This document shows positions 1-8,246 of a stretch of 41,382 nt of DNA, in pieces. Source of the DNA: Bryobacteraceae bacterium (lineage in GTDB: Bacteria; Acidobacteriota; Terriglobia; Bryobacterales; Bryobacteraceae); NCBI GenBank assembly GCA_025924475.1, contig JAICIH010000010.1, forward strand, positions 1-41,382. Reading direction: 5' to 3'. Under the pieces are notes generated by a model that worked only from the letters and a program-made list of their open reading frames with translations, was not told where the DNA came from and did not search any database. The position numbers were made by a program, and so were the translations under genes. How positions within the stretch are numbered: position 1 is the stretch's first letter; the number at the start of each line of letters is the position of its first letter.

Positions 1-1
1 A

Positions 2-571
2 TATGGGCCGGGCAAACTGGACGTCTGGCGCGGCGTGATTTTCGCGATCCGAAGCGATCGGGCCGGGACGGAGAGCTTGCTGAGCGCGATGCGGCAAGCC
101 GTCTGGTCGGTGAATGCGAGTCTGCCACTCGCCTCCGTGCGAACCATGCAGGAAATCGTCAGCGAATCGATGGCGCGAACGTCATTCACCCTCGTCATGA
201 TGGCCATTGCGGCGTCGATGGCGTTGGTGCTCGGCATTGTCGGAATTTACGGTGTGATCTCCTATACGGTGTCCCAGCGCCGCCGCGAGATCGGCGTCCG
301 TCTGGCCCTCGGAGCGCAGCAAAGCGCTTTGAAACGAATGTTTGTACGGTCGGGCCTGGGCCTGGCCGCCTCCGGCGTGGCGATCGGGTTGGTGGCGGCG
401 GCCGGGCTGATGCGGATGATGAAATCGCTGTTGTTCGGTATCAGCCCGCTCGATCCGTTCACCTATACCGCCGCACCGCTCGTTTTAGCCGCCGCGGCCG
501 TGTTCGCCAGTTACCTGCCGGCGCGCCGCGCCGCCGCCGTCGATCCCGTGGAGGCGCTGAAGGCAGAATAA
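2..571 (+). CDS. ABC transporter permease, C-terminal part (MacB/FtsX-like, ADOP-type); 5' end truncated by window edge
   Basis: Frame open from window start; 'GIVGIYGVISYTVSQRRREIGVRLALGAQ' FtsX-type signature, ends 'ARRAAAVDPVEALKAE'. Confidence 0.9.
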   Translation, partial: YGPGKLDVWRGVIFAIRSDRAGTESLLSAMRQAVWSVNASLPLASVRTMQEIVSESMARTSFTLVMMAIAASMALVLGIVGIYGVISYTVSQRRREIGVRLALGAQQSALKRMFVRSGLGLAASGVAIGLVAAAGLMRMMKSLLFGISPLDPFTYTAAPLVLAAAAVFASYLPARRAAAVDPVEALKAE

Positions 572-576
572 GGAAT

Positions 577-921
577 GTGATCAAACTGAAGCGCGCCTAT
601 GAAGAAGCCGAACTCGCGGACGGTCCGCGCTATCTGGTAGATCGATTATGGCCGCGCGGTATCGCCAAAGATTCCCTTCACATTGAGGATTGGTTGAAAG
701 ACGTCGCTCCGAGCAACGAACTGCGGCGCTGGTTCGGCCACGATCCCCGCAAATGGAATGAATTCCGCAAAAAATATTTCGCCGAGTTGAAGGCGCACCC
801 GGATGCTTGGGCTCCGTTAGCCAAGGCCGCAAAGAAACGTTCCATTACGCTGGTCTACAGCGCCAAAGACGCGGAACATAACAATGCCGTAGCCTTGGCT
901 GAGTTCCTGCGCAAAAAATAG
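577..921 (+). CDS. DUF488 family protein (YeaO-like)
   Basis: GTG start; 'RYLVDRLWPRGIAKDSL..DWLKDVAPS..LRRWFGHDP..W.EFR..Y..EL' typical of DUF488. Confidence 0.9.
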   Translation: MIKLKRAYEEAELADGPRYLVDRLWPRGIAKDSLHIEDWLKDVAPSNELRRWFGHDPRKWNEFRKKYFAELKAHPDAWAPLAKAAKKRSITLVYSAKDAEHNNAVALAEFLRKK

Positions 922-974
922 CGCGAGCGGTACCTAAAGAACCGCGCGCGTCAGCAAGCGGCCGGCTCGACCCC

Positions 975-1544
975 TCATAGCTGGGCCTCTAATCGTTCAT
1001 GCAGGCGCTTCACAAGCTCTTTCCTGCGGCTGACAAACGTCAGACATTGGGTGCCATCCGCGACATAAGATTCAGGCCGAAGCCTTTCTAATTGAGGCCA
1101 GAAGAGCTCGAGGAGACTTTCGACAGCGGGTTTCGGATCGTGCAAAACAAAAGCTGCCAAGGAAACAAACACCACGACCCGTCCGGGAGCCGGTGCAAAC
1201 TGCTCCTCGAATAGATTGCCGTGCATTCTCTCCCCCAATCCGCAAGGGGAACCAAATACATAAAATTCGTCATAGCCGAGAGCGTCAGGGCCATCGTACT
1301 GATGAGGAACTTCCTCACTGTCGCGAATCAGTGGGCTGTAGCCAATTCCGCCGTGAGTTCGCCAACCGCGAGCAAGATCCTCATCCCGAAGCCGCAACAC
1401 TCCACTGTCAACAGAGGTAACGGCCACATATCGATCAATGACGATTTCAGGACAAAGCCGAAGAAGCGTCCCACTGTAATCCTCGGTGCTGGTTAGCCAA
1501 TGATACTCACCATGCGAGCCCCTGTAAATGCGTCTTTCGTTCAT
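975..1544 (-). CDS. hypothetical protein
   Basis: 189-aa ORF with ATG, no better overlapping ORF; no family recognised. Confidence 0.6.
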   Translation of the reverse strand: MNERRIYRGSHGEYHWLTSTEDYSGTLLRLCPEIVIDRYVAVTSVDSGVLRLRDEDLARGWRTHGGIGYSPLIRDSEEVPHQYDGPDALGYDEFYVFGSPCGLGERMHGNLFEEQFAPAPGRVVVFVSLAAFVLHDPKPAVESLLELFWPQLERLRPESYVADGTQCLTFVSRRKELVKRLHERLEAQL

Positions 1545-1572
1545 CGGATCTAACGGACTTTAGGAGTCACTC

Positions 1573-1640
1573 ACGTTGATCTACGGCGCTAAAGAGGCGG
1601 AACGCAAACGCCGGCTATCGAAGCGGTCTCTCGAGTTCCC
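1573..1640 (+). pseudogene. relic fragment of a DUF488 3' end
   Basis: ACG TTG ATC TAC GGC GCT AAA GAG GCG GAA C (TLIYGAKEAE) closely matches ACG CTG GTC TAC AGC GCC AAA GAC GCG GAA C (TLVYSAKDAE) at 847-880 in the intact gene. Confidence 0.5.
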
Positions 1641-1686
1641 AGTACCATGAAACCACCGGCAGCAGCGTGGGCGCCAAGCGGTGCAG

Positions 1687-2322
1687 TTACTTGGCGAGCC
1701 GGCGTCGAAAGAGAGTGAACGCAAACGCGAGGCCGGCGCCCAGCAAAGCGACAGAAGACGGCTCGGGAGTCGGTGCGGCGGCGCCCGAGATAGCAACGTT
1801 CAAACCGGTTGGACCACCACCGTAATTCTGAACCGCGAAGGTGAGCGTATTCAGACCACTTACAAACCCGGAATTAATTTGGAACGGAGCGCTGGAGGTA
1901 TAGGTGCCGAACAGTGGAGAGACAGGATTACCATTCAGGAAGATTGTCGTGCCGTCATCGGCCGATATCATGCCTTGTAAAATCGCGGTGCTCGCGTCCA
2001 AGCCAGTCAGGTCGAATGTCGTCGTGTAATCATATTCCACACTCGGGTGACCGTCGGTTCCGAACGCGGTCGGGCTGATCCACTTAGAAATCGCGGAATC
2101 GGCTATCCACGCAAGCGCGAGGGCATCCTGATTGGTTACAAAGGCAGCAGGACCCGGGAAATCAGGATCTGTGCTGCTAAGCGTATAGTGAATGTCAACT
2201 GCGCCATCTGCCAGCACGCCACCCGGTCCCATGCCGGTTCCATAAATAGTAATTTCGTTGGCGAACAAAGCAGGCGCCGAAATTAGAAAAGCAGTAGCAA
2301 CGAGAGCGGTAGGCAGCTTCAT
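1687..2322 (-). CDS. PEP-CTERM sorting domain-containing secreted protein
   Basis: N-terminal signal peptide; C-terminal 'PTPEPSSVALLGAGLAFAFTLFRRRLAK' (PEP motif, TM, basic tail). Confidence 0.9.
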   Translation of the reverse strand: MKLPTALVATAFLISAPALFANEITIYGTGMGPGGVLADGAVDIHYTLSSTDPDFPGPAAFVTNQDALALAWIADSAISKWISPTAFGTDGHPSVEYDYTTTFDLTGLDASTAILQGMISADDGTTIFLNGNPVSPLFGTYTSSAPFQINSGFVSGLNTLTFAVQNYGGGPTGLNVAISGAAAPTPEPSSVALLGAGLAFAFTLFRRRLAK

Positions 2323-2535
2323 ACTTCAAGCTTAGTGACGATCGCCCGTCGTGACCAGCTTCTGAAACGATGCTATGTACTACTCCCCACATTATTCAGG
2401 TGGCATATATTCCGGAGTACTCTGAGGCATATATCTAGTACACCTGCATGACATTGCACCGGAATATTTCCCTGGTAATACGGATGCACTTACATTATTA
2501 GTTACCCTAGGCCAACCGTATTGGGCCACCAGCCC

Positions 2536-2943
2536 TTATTTGCGCCGCTGTACCAGACTGAACGGATTGCCCGAATCGTCGCGCAGGATGGTTTCGATGC
2601 CATAGGGCTGTTCTTTCGGCGGGTAAACAAACTTCACGCCTTTCTTGGACAGCTCGGCATAGGTGGCGTGTACATCATCGGTAAGCAGACCGGCGGGACC
2701 CATTACGCCTTTCTCAACCAAGCCGCGCAGCGTCGCCACCGTCCCCTCATCCATCATCGGATTGGGCGCGATCGGCATGAGCACGAAAACGACTTCCTGT
2801 CCATGCGGCGCGACGGTCAGCCAACGAAACGACCCGAGGCGCTCGTCGCTGCGCAGCTCAAAACCCAACGTATTCACATAAAAATCCTTGGCCCGATCCT
2901 GGTCGAGGACCCACACCGTAACTAGCGCAATGCTTTTGATCAT
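2536..2943 (-). CDS. VOC family (glyoxalase/bleomycin resistance-like) protein
   Basis: 'ALVTVWVLDQDRAKDFYVNTLGFELRSDERLG.FRWLTVAPHGQE' VOC fold signature. Confidence 0.9.
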   Translation of the reverse strand: MIKSIALVTVWVLDQDRAKDFYVNTLGFELRSDERLGSFRWLTVAPHGQEVVFVLMPIAPNPMMDEGTVATLRGLVEKGVMGPAGLLTDDVHATYAELSKKGVKFVYPPKEQPYGIETILRDDSGNPFSLVQRRK

Positions 2944-3023
2944 GATTCGAAAGATACTACCCGGCCCGGCAAAATACTTCTCGAATCTTGCTATGGCCGC
3001 ATCGCCGATAAAAAGGAACGCGC

Positions 3024-3087
3024 GAGTTTTGGTGGCTGGCGAGCATCCGACGCTTTTTGTCGGATCCGACGCCTGTCACCAAAACTC
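3024..3087. repeat. long imperfect hairpin with 11-bp perfect outer arms
   Basis: GAGTTTTGGTG (3024-3034) / CACCAAAACTC (3077-3087); inner GGCG/CGCC and ATCCGAC (3045-3051)/GTCGGAT (3059-3065). Confidence 0.8.
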
Positions 3088-3502
3088 ACCCCGGTAGATT
3101 ACAATCGACGAAAAAGGCAAGAAAACAACCCGGCACATACAGGCGCGGCACATCCGCAGGAACCGGCACCAGCAACCGGACCTCACGCTGCCAGGCCCGC
3201 GGCGACCGTCCCGTAGCGCGAGCGAATAAGGAGGAGAACGATCCAAGCGACGAGTAGCCGGCATCAAAGCAGACTTCGGTCACGCCCGCGCCGCGCGCTA
3301 GCGCGCGTTTGGCATGCTCGATGCGAAGACGCGTGCAGTGCTGGTGCGGCGTCTCGCCGAAAGCGGCGCGGTAGGCTCGCAGGAAGTGGAACTCAGATAA
3401 CCTGGCGGCGGCGGCGAGATCGCGCAAGTGCAACGGCTCACTGTAGCGTTCACGAAGGATCGCGCGCGCGGCTAGCAAGCGGCGGTATGGCGAACCGGAC
3501 AT
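3086..3502 (-). CDS. AraC family transcriptional regulator
   Basis: 'LHLRDLAAAARLSEFHFLRAYRAAFGETPHQHCTRLRIEHAKRALARG..VTEVCFDAGYSSLGSFSSLFARATGRSP' double HTH. Confidence 0.93.
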   Translation of the reverse strand: MSGSPYRRLLAARAILRERYSEPLHLRDLAAAARLSEFHFLRAYRAAFGETPHQHCTRLRIEHAKRALARGAGVTEVCFDAGYSSLGSFSSLFARATGRSPRAWQREVRLLVPVPADVPRLYVPGCFLAFFVDCNLPG

Positions 3503-3541
3503 ATGGTGAGTATAGTCGAGCCAGTACCTGCTTTAGAGCTC

Positions 3542-4460
3542 ATGCGCTACGAGAAACTTCATCGCGATGAATTCGGTATTGACGACGCTCTGCTCGACCG
3601 GCTCCTCGCCCAGCAGATGCCGCAATGGGCTGCGTTGCCCAGGCATTCGATCTCGCCGCTCGGTACCGACAATGTCATGATTCGGCTAGGAGACATGTTG
3701 GCGGTGCGGTTGCCACGTACACCCCAAGCCTCAGCCGCGCTCACGAAGGAGCAACGGTTCCTGCCGCTCCTCGCTCCGCACCTTTCGTTGGAGATTCCTG
3801 CGCCGATAGGTTTCGGCGAGCCGGACGCCGGCTATCCCTGCCCCTGGTCGGTGTGTCCTTGGATCGCAGGTCGCAATCCCGAGCCGGGAGAGGCGGACAT
3901 TGCGCTCGCTGGCGACCTTGCCGATTTCGCCAGGACACTTCACCAAATCGACACTTTCGCGCCTGCGATCCGAAGGGCCGCTGCACTCCTACCGCGCCGA
4001 TTCGATCCGGTTGCGCGATGCGATTACCCAGCAAAGCATCGATGCATGCGACGGATTACTCGATCGGACGCAGATCTCCGATATCTGGGATCACGCAAAA
4101 CGCGTGGAGGACTTCACTGGCCCACATGTGTGGACCCACTCGGATCTGCACCCCGGCAACCTCCTGATGCGCTCGGGAAAATTGGCCGCGGTGATTGACT
4201 GGGGAAGCCTGATTCTGGGCGATCCCGCGATGGACTGCATCGTTGCCTGGACTCTCCTGACACCGGATACGCGCTCTACGTTTCGCACCCAGCTAAGCTT
4301 AGACGACGCAACTTGGCGCCGCGGCCGCGCCTGGGCGTTATCGATCGCGCTGGTAGCGCTGCCCTATTACGTTCACACAAACCAGCAGATCACGGCTTGG
4401 GCGCGGTACACAATCCGGCAGGTTACCGGCGACATTTCCGGCTCGACGCTCACCCAGTAG
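3542..4460 (+). pseudogene. aminoglycoside phosphotransferase (APH)-family protein, disrupted by a single frameshift
   Basis: N-terminal half in frame 2 (3503..4198 ORF; likely start M at 3542) and C-terminal half in frame 3 (3900..4460 ORF) with 'HSDLHPGNLLM..AAVIDWGS..GDPAMDCIVAW'; switch near 3968-3985. Confidence 0.8.
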
Positions 4461-4473
4461 TGTCAAGCAAAAT

Positions 4474-4983
4474 CTAGGTAGTGATTGAACTCTCTCCCAT
4501 TCGCGCCACATACTCGTCCAGTCGTCGTAGCGTCTGCACGCTTCCCGCTTCCATACCCGCTTGCAGGTGTCCGTCGCGCGCCTCACGCGACCGGTGCAGA
4601 ATGCGGTGCGTAACCCGGACGCCGCGATCGAGTTCTTCAAAACTGACCGTCGTCAGCCACTCCGGGCTTCCAATTTGTGGCACATCGTAACACTCGGTGT
4701 ACACCAGTCGTTCATCGCGTAGGATTTCACGGTAGACGCCTCGAAATGGATGCTCACTGCCGTCCGCCATGCGCATCACCATCTGCCACCGGCCGCCAAC
4801 ACGGAGATCGATCTCGCAGAGAATTACAGTCGAGCCTCCGCAGCCCCACCAATTTCGTAAATGCTCTGGTTTCGTCCATGCGTCAAATAAGATTCGACGC
4901 GAGCGCTCGAACGTGCAGGTGAAAGCAATTTCCCGGTCCGAGGGAAGACTAACCGTGACGTCAATCCCGCCTTTTGCGAGCAT
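4474..4983 (-). CDS. SRPBCC / AHSA1-domain protein
   Basis: 'FERSRRILFDAWTKPEHLRNWWGCGGSTVILCEIDLRVGGRWQMVMRMADG' AHSA1 signature. Confidence 0.92.
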   Translation of the reverse strand: MLAKGGIDVTVSLPSDREIAFTCTFERSRRILFDAWTKPEHLRNWWGCGGSTVILCEIDLRVGGRWQMVMRMADGSEHPFRGVYREILRDERLVYTECYDVPQIGSPEWLTTVSFEELDRGVRVTHRILHRSREARDGHLQAGMEAGSVQTLRRLDEYVARMGESSITT

Positions 4984-5323
4984 GCCTCTTCTCCTCCTTT
5001 TCCAGTGTGCCCAGATAGTTATCCAGCCGGTTCATGCTGTGCGTCCAGAACTGCCGGTACCGTTCAACCCATTCTGATACTTCTTTCAGCCGAGCCGCCT
5101 GCAGCCGGCACGGGCGCCGCTGTGCCTCGCGGCTGCGCTGGATCAGGCCGGCACGCTCCAGAACCTTTAAGTGCTTGGTGATGGAGGGCGCTGACAGGGA
5201 GAACGGTTCTGCCAGCTCCTTTACCGAAGTTTCCCCCAACGCGAGTCGCGCCAGAATCGCGCGACGCGTTGGATCTGAGAGAGCCGAGAAGGTTGTACTG
5301 AGATGATCAGCCATGACATTCAT
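4961..5323 (-). CDS. ArsR-family (metalloregulator-like) HTH transcriptional regulator
   Basis: 'FSALSDPTRRAILARLALGETSVKELAEPFSLSAPSITKHLKVLERAGLIQRSREAQRRPCRLQ'; overlaps the SRPBCC gene and abuts the VOC gene by ATGA-type overlap. Confidence 0.94.
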   Translation of the reverse strand: MNVMADHLSTTFSALSDPTRRAILARLALGETSVKELAEPFSLSAPSITKHLKVLERAGLIQRSREAQRRPCRLQAARLKEVSEWVERYRQFWTHSMNRLDNYLGTLEKEEKRHARKRRD

Positions 5324-5736
5324 CCCTGCATGGGCCTCTCGTGAATCACCATCCAGGACGTGCCGAACCGGTCGCGGAACTGGCCGAATCTTGACGCAAA
5401 GAATGTCTCTTGCATGGGCATGAACACCTCGCCTCCTTCGGTGAGCAACTTGTATATGCGCTCTGCTTCGGCATCGCTTTCGACACTCAACGACAGGTAC
5501 ACACTACGTATGGGCTGAAAACGCTCCGGTGGGATGTCGCTCGCCATGAGCTCGGTATCGCCAATCGCAATTTGTGCGTAGAGGATGGCGTTCTTCCACT
5601 CCGGCTTTGTGCCGCTGGAATCCGGATTCTGCTCGTGCGTCATCATCGCAAGGATCTTTCCGCCGAGGTGCTTTTCATAGAACTGGAATGCTTCGGCACA
5701 GTTCCCGCCGTAATTAAGGTACGTTCGCAATTTCAT
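5320..5736 (-). CDS. VOC family protein (PhnB-like)
   Basis: 'LNYGGNCAEAFQFYEKHLGGKILAMMTHEQ...LMASD..PE.F.P....YLSLSV' PhnB-like. Confidence 0.92.
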   Translation of the reverse strand: MKLRTYLNYGGNCAEAFQFYEKHLGGKILAMMTHEQNPDSSGTKPEWKNAILYAQIAIGDTELMASDIPPERFQPIRSVYLSLSVESDAEAERIYKLLTEGGEVFMPMQETFFASRFGQFRDRFGTSWMVIHERPMQG

Positions 5737-5770
5737 GGGTCGCCTTTCACCTGAATAGCTGTCTCCGCCT

Positions 5771-5832
5771 TAATTAGCCATTAGGCTAATTAGCCATATG
5801 GTAAATATATAGGACCTGAGAATTTTTGTCAA
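5771..5832 (-). promoter_or_regulatory. sigma70-type promoter with overlapping palindromic operator candidate for the VOC-ArsR-SRPBCC operon
   Basis: Minus strand TTGACA (5832-5827), 17-bp spacer, TATATT (5809-5804); downstream CCATATGG (5794-5801), GGCTAATTAGCC (5784-5795) and direct repeat TAATTAGCCAT (5771-5781, 5787-5797). Confidence 0.75.
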
Positions 5833-5921
5833 GGTCCACTCATTCAGGGCCGAGGCTTCCTCCGGAATTGAACTCGCGATCAAATATGGCGCTAAAGAAA
5901 TCGGGGTAAGTTATAAAACGA

Positions 5922-6715
5922 GTGCCAACTATGGCAAAGAACCTGACGCGTCGGCAATGGTTGCCCGTCTTCGGAGCCGTCTTGATGGGAGGGACAGAGT
6001 GGCAGCTACGTCAAGAGTCGCTCCGAATCGCTGATACTACGGATGGGATGGTGGGTGTTGCTGCCCTGCATCTCTCAACTGGAGCCTTCGTAAGTCTTAA
6101 TGGCGGCCAGTCGTTTCCGTTGGCTAGCGTGTGCAAAGTACCGATCGCGATGAACATGCTCGCCTTAATTGATGAAGGGCCCGAAGTAAACAAATAGAAG
6201 TATTGCCGCAGGAGTTCTGGGCGGGAGTAAGCGAGATGGAGAAGCGATGGCCAGGGCAGCGGCGCTACCCCCTGGACGAAATGATCCCACTTGATGGTTT
6301 CAGAAAGTGACAATACCGCTGTTGAAACTTTGTACCGAATCGGCGGTGGAAAGGCGGCGATGGCGCGTCGATTCCGTGAATGGAAAGTGGACGGAATGCG
6401 AATTAGCGCAAAGGGCGCGAACGCACGCCGCCAGACAATGAAGGAACACACTGGCTCTTTGGGCGGCGCGCTTGATATCGCGCCCGTTTTGCGCGTGTTC
6501 CTCAAAAGCGAGAGTGCGCGCTCGATCGTAATGGCGTCACCAATCATCCTCCGCCCGGTGAATGGAGCGACAAGCTTCTGGAACATCTTATGGATCAAGT
6601 CGATCCGGCCGACAGATATCGCGCGACGCTGCGTTACCTCTCCGACTCGCGAGACACCGGCACACCCAAGGGAACCGTCCGGCTTTTCGCGCGCATTTGA
6701 CTTCAGCAATTAGGA
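5922..6715 (+). pseudogene. class A beta-lactamase remnant, multiply frameshifted
   Basis: Fragments in successive frames: 'FPLASVCKVPIAMNMLALIDEG' (SxxK), 'IEVLPQEFWAGVSEMEKRWPGQRRYPLDEMI', 'MMVSESDNTAVETLYRIGGGKAAMARRF' (SDN), 'LEHLMDQVDPADRYRATLRYLSDSRDTGTPKGTVRLFARI'. Confidence 0.8.
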
Positions 6716-6893
6716 TGCGAGAGACGTGTCGCAGCCGAAATATCAGCCGCCTTTCGCCCTTGCGTAAAAGCCGGTCACAACGAACGAAAATATTTCTGGC
6801 ACGTTGATCCTGAAGCCCTTATCCGATTTTCCGCAGGTGAAAAGTTCATTCGCCGGGGGTGCCGTGTGCTATTGTCAACCAGGCTCGCCGAGC

Positions 6894-6926
6894 TGAAAGC
6901 TATTCGCTGATGGCTGATAGCTTTCA
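6894..6926. repeat. perfect 10-bp inverted repeat, 13-nt loop, in the leader of the following gene
   Basis: TGAAAGCTAT (6894-6903) ... ATAGCTTTCA (6917-6926). Confidence 0.85.
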
Positions 6927-6966
6927 CCACGGCGGGCCATTTTTATTTCCAAGGAGCCCTAACGTC

Positions 6967-7683
6967 ATGACTGCTCGATCCATCCGCCGCGCCATGGAGC
7001 GTAAGGCGAAAAAGCTCGAAAAGAAGCGCCTCCAGGCTGAAACGCTTTCCGAGGCCCGCCTGCTCGCCAACCAGGCCAATGCCCAACTCTCAACGGGTCC
7101 CCGTAGCGAGGAAGGACGAGCCAAGTCGTCCCTAAATGCTGTTAAAACTGCTCTTACGGGCCGCACCGTTCTGCTGCCTTCCGACGACACCGCCGAATAC
7201 GAGCGTCATCTCGCCGCCTACGCCGAAGAATTCGCACCCGTCGGTTTACTCGAAACGAATCTGGTGCAGTCCATCGCCGACACCGACTGGCGTCTGCGCC
7301 GCATCCCCGCCCTCGAGTCGGCTCTCTTCGCCAAAGGCCGCATCGAATTCGTCGAATTGTTCAACGAACAGGACCTCGCCGCTCGCCCGCACCTGATCGA
7401 CGCCCACACCTTCATTACCTACGAAAAACAAATCCGCAATCTGCAACTTCAGGAAGCCCGCCTCGCCCGCCGCCGCGACAAGGAAATCGCCGAGCTGCGA
7501 AGACTGCAGAACGAGCGCACAGAATCTCGTATCCAGAAGAAACAACAGGAGATTCCCGCAAATGGGTTCGTTTTTTCAAATCCACCAATCGAACCAGCCG
7601 CACTGCCCCAGAACGGCTATCCTGAGCCCGCACCTCTGACCACCGCTCCTGGCTCCGCCTTTACCGCGCCGCGCTCAGCTTAG
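6967..7683 (+). CDS. uncharacterised protein of the 'NAQLSTGPRSEEGRAKSSLNAVKTALTG' family
   Basis: ORF 6859..7683; ATG at 6967 'MTARSIRRAMERKAKKLEKKR' is the likely start; motif recognised from acidobacterial/planctomycetal multicopy families (recall only). Confidence 0.75.
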   Translation: MTARSIRRAMERKAKKLEKKRLQAETLSEARLLANQANAQLSTGPRSEEGRAKSSLNAVKTALTGRTVLLPSDDTAEYERHLAAYAEEFAPVGLLETNLVQSIADTDWRLRRIPALESALFAKGRIEFVELFNEQDLAARPHLIDAHTFITYEKQIRNLQLQEARLARRRDKEIAELRRLQNERTESRIQKKQQEIPANGFVFSNPPIEPAALPQNGYPEPAPLTTAPGSAFTAPRSA

Positions 7684-8242
7684 CCAGTGCAGAAGTGATC
7701 CAATTCTTGATTTCAGGAGGAGACTGTTCGAGACGAATAGACATTTCGGCGGGTGAGAGACCATCGAAGCAGGCAAGTTCCATGACCTGGCGCTCGTGGC
7801 CGCTCAGGCTCGAGAAAGCATTCTGAAGGATGCGCCATTGGGCAGGGTCGCGATTGCGCGCGACGTCCTGAAACAAGGAAAGATTTTCCAAGGCGCCCAG
7901 CTTCGGCAGGCTGTTGCCGAGCCAGCCGCGGGTCGAGCGCAAATATTCGAATGCATTATTGCGCGCGAGGTTGAGTATCCAGAGGTTCAACTCGATGCGA
8001 GCGTCCTCCTTCAACCCTCCCAAACGGTTCCAGGCTTTGATGAAGGTTTCGGCAAGTACATCCTCGGCGGCGGAGGGATCGTTGACGATACGCAAAATGA
8101 TCGTGTAGGCGGCTCGACCGTAGCGATCATAAAAGGCGCCCATGGCTTGCGGGTCGCGGGCCCGAATGCGCGCGATCAGATCGGAATCGTCCCTTCCCAG
8201 AATCAGGGTCGAGAAAGGAATGGGAGGCGTGCCTGCGGGCAG
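7661..8242 (-). CDS. sigma-70 family (ECF-type) RNA polymerase sigma factor; N-terminus extended beyond ORF-track start
   Basis: 'AMGAFYDRYGRAAYTIILRIVNDPSAAEDVLAETFIKAWNRL' plus upstream in-frame 'GRDDSDLIARIRARDPQ'; ORF-track ATG at 8143; frame open to 8296 with no ATG/GTG/TTG; CTG at 8242 proposed. Confidence 0.85.
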   Translation of the reverse strand: MPAGTPPIPFSTLILGRDDSDLIARIRARDPQAMGAFYDRYGRAAYTIILRIVNDPSAAEDVLAETFIKAWNRLGGLKEDARIELNLWILNLARNNAFEYLRSTRGWLGNSLPKLGALENLSLFQDVARNRDPAQWRILQNAFSSLSGHERQVMELACFDGLSPAEMSIRLEQSPPEIKNWITSALAKLSAAR

Positions 8243-8246
8243 AGGT

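Noticed and set aside
921-949. GCGC(GA)GCGGT...ACCGCGCGC hairpin after the DUF488 gene
   Set aside because: Short, bulged, no U-tract; at most a weak shared terminator between convergent genes.
3500-3505. CATATG where AraC and APH ORF start codons abut head-to-head
   Set aside because: APH homology suggests its true start is ATG 3542, so the zero-gap arrangement is probably an ORF-calling artefact.
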